A DNA stretch of 64,000 nt. Source: Nitrospirillum amazonense. GTDB taxonomy: Bacteria; Pseudomonadota; Alphaproteobacteria; Azospirillales; Azospirillaceae. The notes under the pieces are model-generated. The model was not told the origin of the DNA and made no database searches. It saw only the letters and a program-made list of their open reading frames with translations. Position 1 is the stretch's first letter. Every line of letters starts with the position of its first letter. The translations under genes and the position numbers were made by a program. The DNA lies in the NCBI RefSeq assembly GCF_007828045.1, contig NZ_VITN01000001.1:575762-639761 (forward strand), in the 5' to 3' direction. Shown here piece by piece: positions 47,744-57,700 of this stretch.

Positions 47744-48424
47744 TCAGGCCTCCGCCCAGCGGCGCAGCAGGTTATGGTAGATGCCGGTCAGCCGCACCAC
47801 GGCGGGCTGGCCGGCGGCCTCCCGGTTCAGATCCTGGATGGTCGTGTCCAGCTCGAACAGCAGGGTGCGTTCGCCGTCGTCGCGCACCATGCTCTGCATC
47901 CAGAAGAACGAGGCGATGCGGGCGCCCCGGGTCACCGGCGCCACGCGGTGCAGGCTGGTGGACGGGTACAGCACCATGTCCCCGGCCGGCAGCTTCACCT
48001 CATGCTCGCCATAGGTGTCCTCCACCAGCAGCTCGCCGCCGTCGTACTCGTCGGGGTCGGCCAGGAACAGGGTGGCGGACAGGTCGGTGCGCACGCGGTG
48101 CGGTGTGCCGGGGATCTGGCGGATGGCGTTATCGACGTGGATGCCGAACGACTGGCCGCCGGCATAGCGGTTGAACAGCGGCGGGAACACCTTCAGCGGC
48201 AGGGCCGCCGACAGGAACAGGGCGTTCTTCTCCAGCGCCGCCAGGATCATGTCGCCCATGGCGCGGGCCGCCGGATGGTCGGCCGGGATCTGGGCGTTGT
48301 TCTTGGCCATGGCCGACTGGTGGCCGGCCGTCACGCGGCCGTCCACCCAATCGGCGGTTTCCATCTGCTGGCGGCACCAGGCGACCTGCTCTTGGGTCAG
48401 GACGCCGGGAATGTGAAGAAGCAT
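47744..48424 (-). CDS. Fe(II)/2-oxoglutarate-dependent hydroxylase, PiuC/YbiX type
   Basis: A 226-residue PKHD-type dioxygenase. The iron-binding residues are visible in [11 protein letters not shown] (His and Asp) and [20 protein letters not shown] (second His, with Arg for 2-oxoglutarate), and the C terminus [11 protein letters not shown] is typical. PiuC genes sit beside catecholate-siderophore receptors (PiuA, Fiu) in many proteobacteria, as here; the physiological substrate is not settled. It begins 38 bases after the receptor stop and is followed by the PepSY protein gene. Confidence 0.92.
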   Translation of the reverse strand: MLLHIPGVLTQEQVAWCRQQMETADWVDGRVTAGHQSAMAKNNAQIPADHPAARAMGDMILAALEKNALFLSAALPLKVFPPLFNRYAGGQSFGIHVDNAIRQIPGTPHRVRTDLSATLFLADPDEYDGGELLVEDTYGEHEVKLPAGDMVLYPSTSLHRVAPVTRGARIASFFWMQSMVRDDGERTLLFELDTTIQDLNREAAGQPAVVRLTGIYHNLLRRWAEA

Positions 48425-48461
48425 GGGTGCCGCCTTGGATGGTCTGGGGTTGATGGGTGGA

Positions 48462-50660
48462 TCAGAAGGCGAAGTTGGCGGTGAACTGGACCGTGCGGCC
48501 CTCGCCCGGGACCAGGTGGGCCGGGTGGATCTGGTCGACGTAGTCGCGGTCGGTCAGGTTGATGATGTTGGCCTGGATGCTGATCTTTTCCGTGATGTCG
48601 TACTTGGCCATGGCGTTGAAGGTGACATAACCGGGCACGGTGTTGATCAGGTTGGTGGCCGCCACGGGGCTGGAGCTGCCGATGCGCTGCGACACGGCGT
48701 TGGCGCCGCCGCCGATCTGCAGCTGGTGGGTCACCTGATAGGTTGTCCACAGGTTGAAGGTGTGGTGCGGCACGTTGGGCAGACCGCGGCCCACCTGGCT
48801 GAAGGTGGTGGACTTGATGACCCGGCCGTCCATGTAGGCGTAGCTGGTGCTGACCTGCCAGTCCTCGGTGATGTGGCCCGTCACCTCCAGCTCCACGCCC
48901 CGCACCTTCTGGTCGCCGCCCAGCACGTTCAGGGCGGAGTTGTTGGGGTCGGTGACGCGGGCGTTGTCCTTTTCCGTCTGGAACAGGGCGGTACGCACGC
49001 TCAGCGCGTCGTGCAGCAGGTCGATCTTGCCACCGACCTCGTAAGTCTTATTGCTTTCCGGGTCCAGGTTGGCCGTGGCGGCGGACAGCGACAGCTGCTC
49101 GGCCGACGGGTTGAACGAGGTGCCGAAGCTGGCGTAGAGGCTGCTTTCCGGCGTGGGCTTGAACACCAGCGAGGCGCGGCCGGACGGCAGGCTGTCGGTG
49201 CGGGAGAAGGCGGCGGCCGGGGCCACGGTCTGCGTGTAGTCCGTGTCCAGGTGGTCGTAGCGGAAGCCGCCGACCAGCGACCACTGCTCGTTGAACTTGA
49301 TGGTGTCGACGGCGAACACCGCCACCGTGTCCACCGTGGTGCTGACGCGGGACGAGATGGTGCCCACGCCGGCGAAAGCCTGGTACTCGTTGGGGTTCAG
49401 CAGCGTGGTGTTGGGCACCCCGGTCCAGGCGGTGCGCGTCGGGTCCGACGTCTCGCGCGACAGTTCCACGCCCGCCACCAGATGATGTTCCAGGAAGCCG
49501 GTGTTGAACCGGGCGGACGCCGTGGCCTGGTCGTCCAGGGTGGTTTCCACGCTGCGCACGGTGATGGCGTTGCGCTTGATGGCCACGCCCGACAGCGGGC
49601 CGACGGTGGCCGGCGTCACGTTGGCATTCACCAGCTGCGGCTCGGTGATGCGCACGTTGCGGTAGTAGTTGCCGTAGCGGAACTGGTTTTCAAGGGTGAT
49701 GGCGGACGTCAGGTCGTGCTGCACGTCGGCGGTCACGACGTTGGCGTCGGTCTTCAGGTAGTCGCTGTGGAAGCCGTAGTAGGTGCGGTAGTCGACCGGC
49801 GCCGGCTTGCCCAGCAGGAAGGGGATGCCGTAGTCCGGCCGGTCATCCTCCGACTGGTGCAGGTAGCTGATGGTGACGCGGGTGGGCGTGCCGATGCCGA
49901 AGGCGACCGAGGGCGCGAAGCCGTAGCGCTCATTCTTGGCGCCGTCGCGGCCCTCCACGAAGCTGCTGGTGCCCATGGCGTTCAGGCGCACGGCGGTGGT
50001 GGCGTCGATGGCGCGGTCCACGTCGGCCGTCAGGCGCTTCATGCCGTCGGTGCCCAGGCCGGCGGTGCCGGCGGTGATGGCCTCCAGCGTCGGCGTCTTG
50101 CTCACCTGGTTGATGGTGCCGCCGGTGGACCCGCGCCCGAACATGGCGCTGTCCGGGCCCTTCAGCACCTCGGCCGACTGGTAGTTGAAGCTGTCGCGGT
50201 AATAGCTGCCGAAGTCGCGCAGGCCGTCCAGGAAGATGTCCGACCGGGCGCTAAAGCCGCGCAGGGTCAGGCTGTCGCCCTGGGCGCCGCCTTCACCGGC
50301 CGCCAGGCTGATGCCGGCGACGTTGCGCAGGGCGTCGCGAAGGGTGGTGACGCCCTGGTCCTTCATCTCCTGGCCGGAGATGACGGTGACGGACTGCGGC
50401 GTGTCCAGCAGCTTTTCCGTCAGCTTCACGTTGGACGACCGCTCGGTCCGATAATCCTGCGCCGGGGCGGCGTCCTGGTCCTGCACCGATAGGGTGGGCA
50501 ACTGGCCCGTGCCGCCCTGGGGGGCGGGCGCCGTCGCCGTCTGGGCCTGCGCGCCCAGGGAAACGGCCAGGCTCATGCTCGCAAGGCCCAGGGCGGTACG
50601 CGCCAGCGTGCGGGGCGGCTTGGCCCGGCTGGCGATGATGAAATTGCGGTTGCTCGACAT
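48462..50660 (-). CDS. TonB-dependent siderophore receptor (Fiu/PiuA-like)
   Basis: A 732-residue outer-membrane receptor starting at the ATG at 50660, with GTGGGGACC before it. The signal peptide is clear ([20 protein letters not shown]). The plug domain shows the catecholate-type pattern: [80 protein letters not shown]. The barrel ends in Phe (VQFTANFAF). Together with the PiuC-type gene this resembles Fiu and PiuA, which import ferric monocatecholates. It heads the iron operon and follows a Fur-box-like site. Confidence 0.94.
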   Translation of the reverse strand: MSSNRNFIIASRAKPPRTLARTALGLASMSLAVSLGAQAQTATAPAPQGGTGQLPTLSVQDQDAAPAQDYRTERSSNVKLTEKLLDTPQSVTVISGQEMKDQGVTTLRDALRNVAGISLAAGEGGAQGDSLTLRGFSARSDIFLDGLRDFGSYYRDSFNYQSAEVLKGPDSAMFGRGSTGGTINQVSKTPTLEAITAGTAGLGTDGMKRLTADVDRAIDATTAVRLNAMGTSSFVEGRDGAKNERYGFAPSVAFGIGTPTRVTISYLHQSEDDRPDYGIPFLLGKPAPVDYRTYYGFHSDYLKTDANVVTADVQHDLTSAITLENQFRYGNYYRNVRITEPQLVNANVTPATVGPLSGVAIKRNAITVRSVETTLDDQATASARFNTGFLEHHLVAGVELSRETSDPTRTAWTGVPNTTLLNPNEYQAFAGVGTISSRVSTTVDTVAVFAVDTIKFNEQWSLVGGFRYDHLDTDYTQTVAPAAAFSRTDSLPSGRASLVFKPTPESSLYASFGTSFNPSAEQLSLSAATANLDPESNKTYEVGGKIDLLHDALSVRTALFQTEKDNARVTDPNNSALNVLGGDQKVRGVELEVTGHITEDWQVSTSYAYMDGRVIKSTTFSQVGRGLPNVPHHTFNLWTTYQVTHQLQIGGGANAVSQRIGSSSPVAATNLINTVPGYVTFNAMAKYDITEKISIQANIINLTDRDYVDQIHPAHLVPGEGRTVQFTANFAF

Positions 50661-50796
50661 GACGGTCCCCACCTTATGCCACGCTATGTGGTTGGCTCCC
50701 CGCGCGGATCCCGGCTATCGAGCTCCGCGGTTATACCCCTTGTTAAGATTGCGATCGACTCTTATTTGCCGATTTGCCCCCTGTCAACGGGCCGGT

Positions 50797-50815
50797 GAGA
50801 CTGATTATCAAAATC
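50797..50815. promoter_or_regulatory. Fur-box-like site upstream of the siderophore receptor
   Basis: GAGACTGATTATCAAAATC agrees with the classical 19-base Fur consensus GATAATGATAATCATTATC at 14 positions, including the central TGAT-ATCA core. It lies about 140 bases before the receptor start and would explain repression by iron. Confidence 0.55.
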
Positions 50816-50899
50816 TGGCGGGGGAGCCCGCATGGCAGTGTTGCGGTGCGGCAAAATGGTGGGGTGGGATCATGGATCAGAGCCGCCGGTCTGCTATTA

Positions 50900-51119
50900 G
50901 GGCGCAAATTCACCAAGCCTGCCGTCCCCAGGGCCAGCGACGCCAGCAGGTAGGTTTGCGTCTTCGACCAGCCGAACTCCGCCCCATAGATCCTGCGAGC
51001 AGGGGGAAGGCGTAGATCAGTGTGCCCCAGGAGACGATCTGTGCTGCGCCGAGGTCGGAGATGAACCCGTGATGCGCTGGGCCGCGCGCTCCGGGGACAG
51101 GTCCGCCCGGCGCATCCAT
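50900..51119 (-). pseudogene. Frameshifted N-terminal remnant of an MFS transporter at the end of the arsenic operon
   Basis: An ATG at 51119 overlaps the acr3 stop as ATGA, so this was the next operon gene. The first frame reads HHGFISDLGAAQIVSWGTLI then YAFPLLAGSM, the first helix of a major-facilitator transporter. The continuation GAEFGWSKTQTYLLASLALG lies in another frame, so there is an indel near 51000. After about 50900 no similarity remains. MFS efflux genes often end ars operons (ArsJ- or ArsK-like), which suggests a lost arsenical exporter. Confidence 0.65.
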
Positions 51120-52144
51120 CAGACGGCGCCGCGCTCATACCAAGGCCGGGTGGCTTTCACCAGGCGCACCACCGACAACATGACTGGCACCTCCACCAGC
51201 ACGCCCACCACCGTGGCCAGGGCGGCGCCGGAGTTCAGGCCGAACAGGCTGATGGCGGCGGCCACGGCCAGTTCGAAGAAGTTGCTGGCGCCGATCAGGG
51301 CCGCCGGTGCGGCGACGCACCAGGCAACGCCGAAGTGGCGGCTCAGCAGGTAGGCCAGGCCGGCGTTCAGGTAGACTTGGATGAGGATGGGCACCGCCAA
51401 CAGAGCGATCACCAGGGGCTGGGCCAGGATCTGCTCCCCTTGGAAGCCGAACAGCAGCACCAGGGTGGTCAGCAGCGCCACCAGGGACATGGGCTGCAGG
51501 ATGGACAGGGCGCGCTTCAGCCGGGCCTCGCCGCCGGCCAGCAGGGCGCGGCGCCAAGCCTGCGCCACCACCACCGGCACGACGATGTAGAGGGCGACCG
51601 ACAGCGCCAGGGTGGCCCAGGGCACGGTGATGGAGGCCACGCCCAGCAGCAGCCCCACCAGGGGCGCGAAGGCGAACACCATGATCACGTCGTTCAGGGC
51701 CACCTGGCTCAGGGTGTAATGCGGCTCGCCCTCACACAGGTTGGACCAGACGAACACCATGGCCGTGCAGGGGGCAGACGCCAACAGGATGAGGCCGGCG
51801 ATGTAGGACGGGCCCTGGCCCGCCGGCAGCAGGCCGGCAAACAGGGTGCCGATGAACAGCGTGCCCAGCAGCGCCATGGAGAAGGGCTTGACCGCCCAGT
51901 TGATGAACAGGGTGACCATCACCCCCCGCCAATGCTCCTTCACCTGCGCCAGGGCGCCGAAGTCGATCTTCAGCAGCATGGGGATGATCATCAGCCAGAT
52001 CAGCAGGGCGACCGGCAGGTTGACCTTGGCCACCTCGGCGGCCGCCATGGTGCTGAACATGCCCGGCAGCAGGTGTCCCAGGGCGATGCCGGCGACGATG
52101 CACAGCGCCACCCACAGGCTGAGGTAGCGTTCGAAGCGGGACAT
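51119..52144 (-). CDS. acr3: Arsenite efflux transporter, ACR3 family
   Basis: A 341-residue inner-membrane protein with ten helices that exports As(III). Family features are NLPVALLIWLMIIPMLLKID, the conserved Cys in LASAPCTAMVFVWSNL (Cys126), VALNDVIMVFAFAPLVGLLL and a late ALIGASNFFELAVAAAISLF motif. The start at 52144 (MSRFERYLSLWVALC) has GAGGACC upstream. It follows the ArsC-acetyltransferase gene by 11 bases within the ars operon. Confidence 0.95.
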   Translation of the reverse strand: MSRFERYLSLWVALCIVAGIALGHLLPGMFSTMAAAEVAKVNLPVALLIWLMIIPMLLKIDFGALAQVKEHWRGVMVTLFINWAVKPFSMALLGTLFIGTLFAGLLPAGQGPSYIAGLILLASAPCTAMVFVWSNLCEGEPHYTLSQVALNDVIMVFAFAPLVGLLLGVASITVPWATLALSVALYIVVPVVVAQAWRRALLAGGEARLKRALSILQPMSLVALLTTLVLLFGFQGEQILAQPLVIALLAVPILIQVYLNAGLAYLLSRHFGVAWCVAAPAALIGASNFFELAVAAAISLFGLNSGAALATVVGVLVEVPVMLSVVRLVKATRPWYERGAV

Positions 52145-52155
52145 GGGGATGGTCC

Positions 52156-52986
52156 TCAGACTGTGATGGTCCGCGACAGCAGCGTCGCGGTGGAGGGGCA
52201 CAGGCTCTGGGCTTGGGGCGTGGCCAGAACGGATGCCGGCGCCTGGTCGCGGGGAATGGGCTTGAACCCGGCCTTCTCGAAGAAGCCGCCGGCGGAGGTG
52301 GTCAGCAGCCAGGCCCGCTGGTGGCCTTCCTCCCAGGCGCGGCGCAGCAGCAGGGCCACCAGGTTGCGGCCGATGCCCTTGCCTTGCGCCGTCGCCGGCA
52401 CCACTACGGAGCGGACCAGGATGTCGGCGCCCAACGGCACATACCCGCCGTAGCCCGCGGGCGTGCCGCCCAGGGTCCGGTAGGCGAAGAACCGGCCCCC
52501 GCCGTCGGCCAGGTCCGCCACGGGCAGGCCGGCGGCCGTCAGCGCCGCCGCCAAGCCGGGATCGGTGGCCGGGACCGGCTCGTCCTTCAGGAAGGGCACC
52601 CCTTCCTCCTTGTCGAAATCCGCGTGGGGCAGGTCGGACAACAGGTCCAGGACGACGTCCGACGGCCGGCAGAGCTTCACGCCCCGGGGCGTCACCACGA
52701 TGGGCCGGTTGATCAGGATGGGGTGCACCATCATGAAGTCCAGCAACTCGTTGTCGGTCCACTCAGGCTTGTCCAGACCAAGCTCCGCATAAGGTGTGCC
52801 CTTGCGGCGCAGCACTTGGCGCACGGGCACGCCCATGCGCCGGATCAGGTTGGCCAGCACGGCACGGCTGGGCGGGGCCTTCAGGTACTCGATCACCTCG
52901 GGCTCGACGCCGGCCTGGCGGATCATGGCCAGGACGTTGCGTGACGTGCCGCAGCCGGGGTTATGGTAGATGGTGATCGCGGTCAT
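52156..52986 (-). CDS. Arsenate reductase ArsC fused to a GNAT acetyltransferase domain
   Basis: A 276-residue fusion. Residues 1-135 are a glutaredoxin-coupled arsenate reductase: YHNPGCGTSRNVLAMI with catalytic Cys12, LRRKGTPYAELGLDKPEWTD, and VHPILINRPIVVTPRGVKLC with the conserved Arg residues. Residues about 140-276 are a GNAT domain (GGTPAGYGGYVPL, ILVRSVVVPATAQGKGIGRN with the acetyl-CoA loop QGKGIG at 201-206, TTSAGGFFEKAGFKPI). This second half resembles ArsN-type acetyltransferases that acetylate organoarsenicals, though that is inference here. The ORF is continuous. It lies between arsR and acr3. Confidence 0.9.
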   Translation of the reverse strand: MTAITIYHNPGCGTSRNVLAMIRQAGVEPEVIEYLKAPPSRAVLANLIRRMGVPVRQVLRRKGTPYAELGLDKPEWTDNELLDFMMVHPILINRPIVVTPRGVKLCRPSDVVLDLLSDLPHADFDKEEGVPFLKDEPVPATDPGLAAALTAAGLPVADLADGGGRFFAYRTLGGTPAGYGGYVPLGADILVRSVVVPATAQGKGIGRNLVALLLRRAWEEGHQRAWLLTTSAGGFFEKAGFKPIPRDQAPASVLATPQAQSLCPSTATLLSRTITV

Positions 52987-53001
52987 GGGATGCTCGGGTT
53001 G

Positions 53002-53355
53002 TCAGGCATCGACGGTGGGTTTGGGGCAGCAGTCGATCGCGTCGGCGATGCCGGTGCCGCACAGTTCGGGCAGGCCCTGGCAGCAATCCTCCATGAGGAA
53101 GGCCAGCAGGCGCCGGGTGCCCTCGTAGTCGGTAGCGTAGAAGATCTGCCGTTGCACCCGCCAGGAGCGCAGTAGGCCCGCCCGCTCCAGCAGGCCGAGG
53201 TGGTGCGACAGGGTCGAGGACGGCACGCCGACCCGGGCGGCGACGTCGCCGGCGGTCAGGCCGTTGAGGCCCGCCCGCACCAGCAGGCGGAAGACGCTCA
53301 GGCGAGTCTCCTGGGCCAGGGCGGCGAAGGCGTCGATGGCGGCTTTCGGTTCCAT
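53002..53355 (-). CDS. arsR: ArsR family metalloregulator of the arsenic operon
   Basis: A 117-residue winged-helix repressor. The ATG at 53355 lies four bases after the arsH stop; the longer frame is not needed. DNA-binding segment: LTAGDVAARVGVPSSTLSHH (residues 33-52). The usual Cys-x-Cys motif of helix 3 is absent. Instead there are Cys91, Cys92, Cys99 and Cys109, Cys110 near the C terminus, a spacing close to that of the Acidithiobacillus-type ArsR, which binds As(III) with C-terminal cysteines. It probably binds the inverted repeat at 54122-54139 and releases it with arsenite. Confidence 0.92.
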   Translation of the reverse strand: MEPKAAIDAFAALAQETRLSVFRLLVRAGLNGLTAGDVAARVGVPSSTLSHHLGLLERAGLLRSWRVQRQIFYATDYEGTRRLLAFLMEDCCQGLPELCGTGIADAIDCCPKPTVDA

Positions 53356-53359
53356 GGCG

Positions 53360-54109
53360 TCACGCTTCCGCGGGCGCCGGTGCCGGTGTTTCATGGTTCA
53401 TCGCCACAGCACCCAGGTCGGGCTTGGGTTCCTTGGCCGCGGCCTCCTTCCGCTCGCTGTAGCGGTCGACCATGTAGTCGGAGCGATCGCGCACCAGCAG
53501 GGTGAACTTCACCAATTCCTCCATCACGTCGACCACGCGGTCGTAGTAGGCGGACGGCTTCATGCGGCCGTCGTCGTCGAACTCCTGGTAGGCCTTGGCC
53601 ACCGACGACTGGTTGGGAATGGTCACCATGCGCATCCAACGGCCCAGCACCCGCATGGCGTTCACGGCGTTGAAGGATTGGCTGCCGCCGGACACCTGCA
53701 TCACCGCCAGGGTGCGGCCCTGGGTGGGCCGGACGCTGCCCGTCTCCAGCGGCAGCCAGTCGATCTGGCTCTTGAACACGCCGGTGAGGGTCCCGTGGCG
53801 CTCAGGCGAACACCACACCTGGCCCTCGGACCAGATGGACAACTCGCGCAGTTCCGCGACCTTGGGATGGGTTGGGGGCGCGCTGTCGGGCAGCGGCAGG
53901 CCGGCGGGGTCGAAGATGCGGGTCTCGCACCCGAACCGCTCCAGCAGGCGGGCGGCCTCCTGCGTCAGGAAACGGCTGAAGGACCGCTCCCGCAGCGAAC
54001 CGTAGAGCAGCAGGATGCGCGGCGGATGGGTGGAAATCCGCTTGGGGGTGAGCTTGTCCAGGTCGGGGCAGTCGAACCGGGCAGCGTCGATGTTCGGGAG
54101 GTCGATCAT
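53360..54109 (-). CDS. arsH: Arsenical resistance flavoprotein ArsH
   Basis: A 249-residue NADPH-dependent FMN reductase of the ArsH type, which oxidises trivalent organoarsenicals and protects against quinones. The start at 54109 is the first ATG after the operator. Typical motifs: [51 protein letters not shown] (flavin-binding loop), [20 protein letters not shown] and [20 protein letters not shown]. It is the first gene of the ars operon. Confidence 0.95.
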   Translation of the reverse strand: MIDLPNIDAARFDCPDLDKLTPKRISTHPPRILLLYGSLRERSFSRFLTQEAARLLERFGCETRIFDPAGLPLPDSAPPTHPKVAELRELSIWSEGQVWCSPERHGTLTGVFKSQIDWLPLETGSVRPTQGRTLAVMQVSGGSQSFNAVNAMRVLGRWMRMVTIPNQSSVAKAYQEFDDDGRMKPSAYYDRVVDVMEELVKFTLLVRDRSDYMVDRYSERKEAAAKEPKPDLGAVAMNHETPAPAPAEA

Positions 54110-54121
54110 GCCGATACGATA

Positions 54122-54139
54122 ATTCGACAAATATCGAAT
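54122..54139. promoter_or_regulatory. ArsR-type operator
   Basis: ATTCGA-CAAATA-TCGAAT is a perfect inverted repeat with a six-base centre, 13 bases before the arsH start. It matches the general shape of ArsR/SmtB operators and sits where RNA polymerase would bind. Confidence 0.65.
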
Positions 54140-54307
54140 AGTCAAACGACTTTGAAATCGGTTATGCCAACTGCTCGCCCGAATCTGCCGATCGGTCTCA
54201 GAATGGGTACCGGCCCCACGCGCCCGGTACCAAGAGGAAGGGTGTTCAGTCGCGGGCAGCGCGGCCCGGATTCCCTGTGTTTTCAAGCGTGGTGAATTTG
54301 CGCCTTA

Positions 54308-54690
54308 ATGCCGCGCCGGTCGTTCCTCCATACCGGTTCCGCCGGCGCCGTCGCGGCCGCGGGCTTGGCGGGACGCGGGAAGGGGGCGGGCAGCGGGAAG
54401 GGCGTCGGCGCGGTTGAGGATATGATGCGCGAGCACGGCGTGCTGCGCCGGGCCCTGTTCGCCTACACGGAGACCGCCGCGCGCCTGCGCGGGAACGAGG
54501 GCCAACCGACTCCGGGGCTGTCGACGCGGGCCCCTGAAGCGGGCGGCGACCTTGTTCCGCACGTTCGGTGAGGATTACCACGAGTGCCTGTTGGGCGAGG
54601 CCCACATCTTCCGGGCGATCCGCAGGCTCCAGGGCCCGGTGGCGGCCTATCCCGACGTGCTGACGGCGCAGCACCAGCGCCACCGCCCTC
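54308..54690 (+). pseudogene. Frameshifted, truncated hemerythrin-domain protein
   Basis: The first frame opens with MPRRSFLHTGSAGAVAAAGL, a twin-arginine-type signal, then VEDMMREHGVLRRALFAYTE, the first helix of a hemerythrin-like domain. The continuation LFRTFGEDYHECLLGEAHIF lies in another frame starting near 54530, followed by VLTAQHQRH, where the family has its last His ligand. The two halves join into one domain only if a base shift at about 54520-54540 is allowed. The end of the gene is missing. A hemerythrin domain would bind two irons for oxygen or redox sensing. Confidence 0.65.
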
Positions 54691-54745
54691 CGGCTGACAG
54701 GGCCGCCGCTTTCCGGGATGCGCCGGCCTGTTTTGTCGGAAATGG

Positions 54746-54781
54746 GCGGGCCGGCGCCCCTTGCCTGGGGCGCCGGCCCGC
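54746..54781 (-). terminator. Terminator of the GLUG-repeat exoprotein gene
   Basis: GCGGGCCGGCGCCCC (54746-54760) pairs perfectly over 15 bases with GGGGCGCCGGCCCGC (54767-54781) around a six-base loop. It starts five bases after the stop of the minus-strand gene; a short CCATTTCC tail follows. Confidence 0.75.
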
Positions 54782-54785
54782 CGGG

Positions 54786-57700
54786 TCAGAACCCGGTGCC
54801 CCCGATCTGGGCGGTGGAGCCGCCGACGACCACGCCGGTGGTGATGGTGCCGGCGCCGGCGCTGTTGACGATGGTGCCGCTGGTGTGTTGGTAGCCGATC
54901 AGCAGGCCGGCATAGTAGGGCGGGTCACTGGTCAGGATGTCGCTGACACTGCCGCTGTTCACCACCGTGCCGCTGTTGTTGCCGATGAGGCCGCCGACGA
55001 TGCTCAGGCCCGAGATGGTGCCGCTGCTGCGGCTGTCGGTGACGGTGCCGTTGTTGGTGCCCACCAGCCCGCCAACGGCGTTGTCGGCCTGGGCGTTGAC
55101 GTCGCCGGTGGCGTAGCTGTGGCTGATCAGGCCGTTGTTGGTGCCCACCAGGCCGCCGATGGCGCCGCTTTCCGGCGCGTTGAAGACATTGCCGGTGGCA
55201 TAGCTGTTCGTGATGGTACCGTCATTGCTGCCGACCAGCCCCCCCACCTCGCCGTCCCGCCCGCCGGAGGAGACGGTGCCGCCCGCATGGCTGGTGTCGA
55301 TCATCCCCAGGTTCTCCCCCACCAGGCCGCCGACGGCGTCGCCCCGGGCGCTGCCCGCCACGATGCCCAGGGCATAGCTGTTGGTGACGGTGCCGCTGTT
55401 GGATCCCACCAGGCCGCCCAGGCCATAGCTGCCGTAGCCGCTGTCCCTGATGGCGCCGGTGGCGTAGCTGTTGCTGACCAGGCCCAGGTTCTGCCCCACC
55501 AACCCGCCGACATAGACGCCGGCATAGCCCGGGAAGGTGGTGACGCCGGCGACCGTGTCGCTGATGGTGCCGGTGGCGTGGCTGTCGCTGATGGTGCCGC
55601 TGTTGACGCCCGCCAGGCCGCCGACGCGATAGTTGGCGTTGACATCGCCGCTGGCCCAGGCACGCCGGATCTCGCCGCTGTTCAATCCGACCAGCCCGCC
55701 GACGGTACCGGACGTCTGGGCAATGATGGCGCTGGTGGCGGAACTGTCGGTGATGGTGCCGTTGTTCGACCCTGCCAGGCCCCCCACCATCAGACCACCG
55801 GTGCCGGTGCCGCCGGCCACGCTGATGGTGGCGCCGGCCTGATCGCCGCCCAACAGGCCGCCGTTGGTGCCGACCAGGCCGCCCACCCCTTGGGCCAGGG
55901 TGCCGGTGTTGACCAGGCCGGTGGCGTAGCTGCTGGTGATGGTGCCACCGTTGGTTCCGGCCAGTCCGCCGACCCCGGTGACGCTGTTGCCCACCGTCAC
56001 GGCGCCCAAGGCGAAGCTGTGGTTGACCAGGCCACCATTCTGGCCCACCAGCCCGCCGACGCCGCTGACGCTGTTCCCCACCTGCACGGCGCCGGTGGCA
56101 TAGGCGTCGGTGATGGTGCCGGTGTTGCCGCCCGCCAGGCCGCCCAGGGCCTGGCCCCGATTGCCGGCCGTCACCTGGCCGGTGGCATAGCTCTGCCCGA
56201 TCGTCCCGCCGCTGTTGAGGCCGACCAGTCCGCCGATGTCAGTGCCGGCCACCAGGCCGCTGTCGTCGCGGGCGGTGACGGCGCCGTTGGCGTGGCTGGT
56301 GGTGATGGTGCCGTAATTCACGCCGGCCAGGCCGCCGGTCGAACTGGTGCCCTCCACGCCGCCGGTGGCGTAGCTGTCCGTGACCACGCCCATGTTGTAG
56401 GCCACCAAACCGCCCACCGTCTGCGGCCCGGCGATGGTGGCGGCGAAGCGGGCGATGACGCTGCCGGTGGCGTGGCTTGCGCTGATGGTGCCGTAGTTGT
56501 AGGCCACCAGGCCGCCCAGATTCCCGGTGCCGCCGACGTCGCCGGTGGCGTAGCTGCCGGCGATGGTGCCGTATGTGCCGTTGGTGTTGACCAGGCCGGC
56601 GGCGTTGGTGACGGCGTCGCTGGCATGGCTGCCGGTGATCAGGGCGTCGTTCACGCCCACCAGGCCGGCGACGCCGTTGCCCAATATGCCGCCGGCGGCG
56701 TAGGAATTGGTGATGGTGCCCAATTCGTTCAGTCCCACCAGGCCGCCCCAGCCGCCGCTGTAGGCGGTATCCGCCACGGTGACGGTGGCCGCGGAATAGC
56801 TGTCGATGATGGTTCCGGCCAGGGAGAGGGGCGGGGGCCAATGCGGATCGAACAGCCGGACGAAGCCGTTCTGGCCCACCAGGCCGCCCACCTGGCTGGC
56901 ATTGGCACCGGCCGCCACCGTGCCCAGCGAGAAGCTGCTGAAGATGCGGCCCTGGTTGTCGCCCACCAGCCCGCCGATATTGGCGGACAGGGTGCCGGTG
57001 GTCACCCGGTTCAGGGTGTAGCTGTCGATGATGGTGCCGCTGTTGCCGCCGGCCAGGCCACCGATGCCATTGCCGGGCTGGGGCGGCGGAGTGATGCCGA
57101 GGCTGGTGCCCTCGTCCGGCAGGTCGATGTCGCCGCCCGTCTTGCTGCCGGCCGTGACGCTGCCCAGGGCATAGCTGGCGCTGATCAGGCCGTCGTTCTG
57201 GCCCACCAGGCCGCCGATGCGGGTGGTGTGGTCACCGGCACTGACCGCCACGGCGGCGTGGCTTGAGGCAATGGTGCCCGCGTTGGTGCCGGCAAGCCCC
57301 CCCACCCGTTCCGACCATAGGCTGGTCAGCGCGATGGTGCCCGTGACCTGGCTGTTGGTGATGGTGCCGGCGTTCCAGCCGGCGATGCCGCCCACATTCT
57401 GGGTGCCGCTGGCGTTGACCGCCGTCAGCGACACGTCGTTCAGCGTGCCGGAATTGCCGCCGAACAGGCCGACATAGCTGAAGCCGCCGCCACCCACGGT
57501 CAGGTTGGCGATGCCGTGGCCCAGGCCCTGGAAGGCGCCGGAGAAGGGCGTGGCGCCATCGCCCACGGCGGTGTAGGCGAAGCCGGACATGTTCAGATCG
57601 GCGTTCAGGGCGTAGTGGCCGCCCAGGTCGCCGGTCATGGCCTGCAACTGCGCAGGATTGTTGACCAGGGTGTAGGCCTGGCCCTGGATGGACAGGCCGT

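Noticed and set aside
54552..57266. A plus-strand frame of about 900 codons with regular Ala/Asp/Gly repeats
   Set aside because: It is antisense to the GLUG-repeat gene; its regularity only reflects the repeats on the other strand.
54890..57420. Periodic DNA that could be mistaken for a CRISPR array or satellite repeat
   Set aside because: Units vary in length and sequence and encode GLUG protein repeats in one continuous frame; there are no constant repeats with unique spacers.
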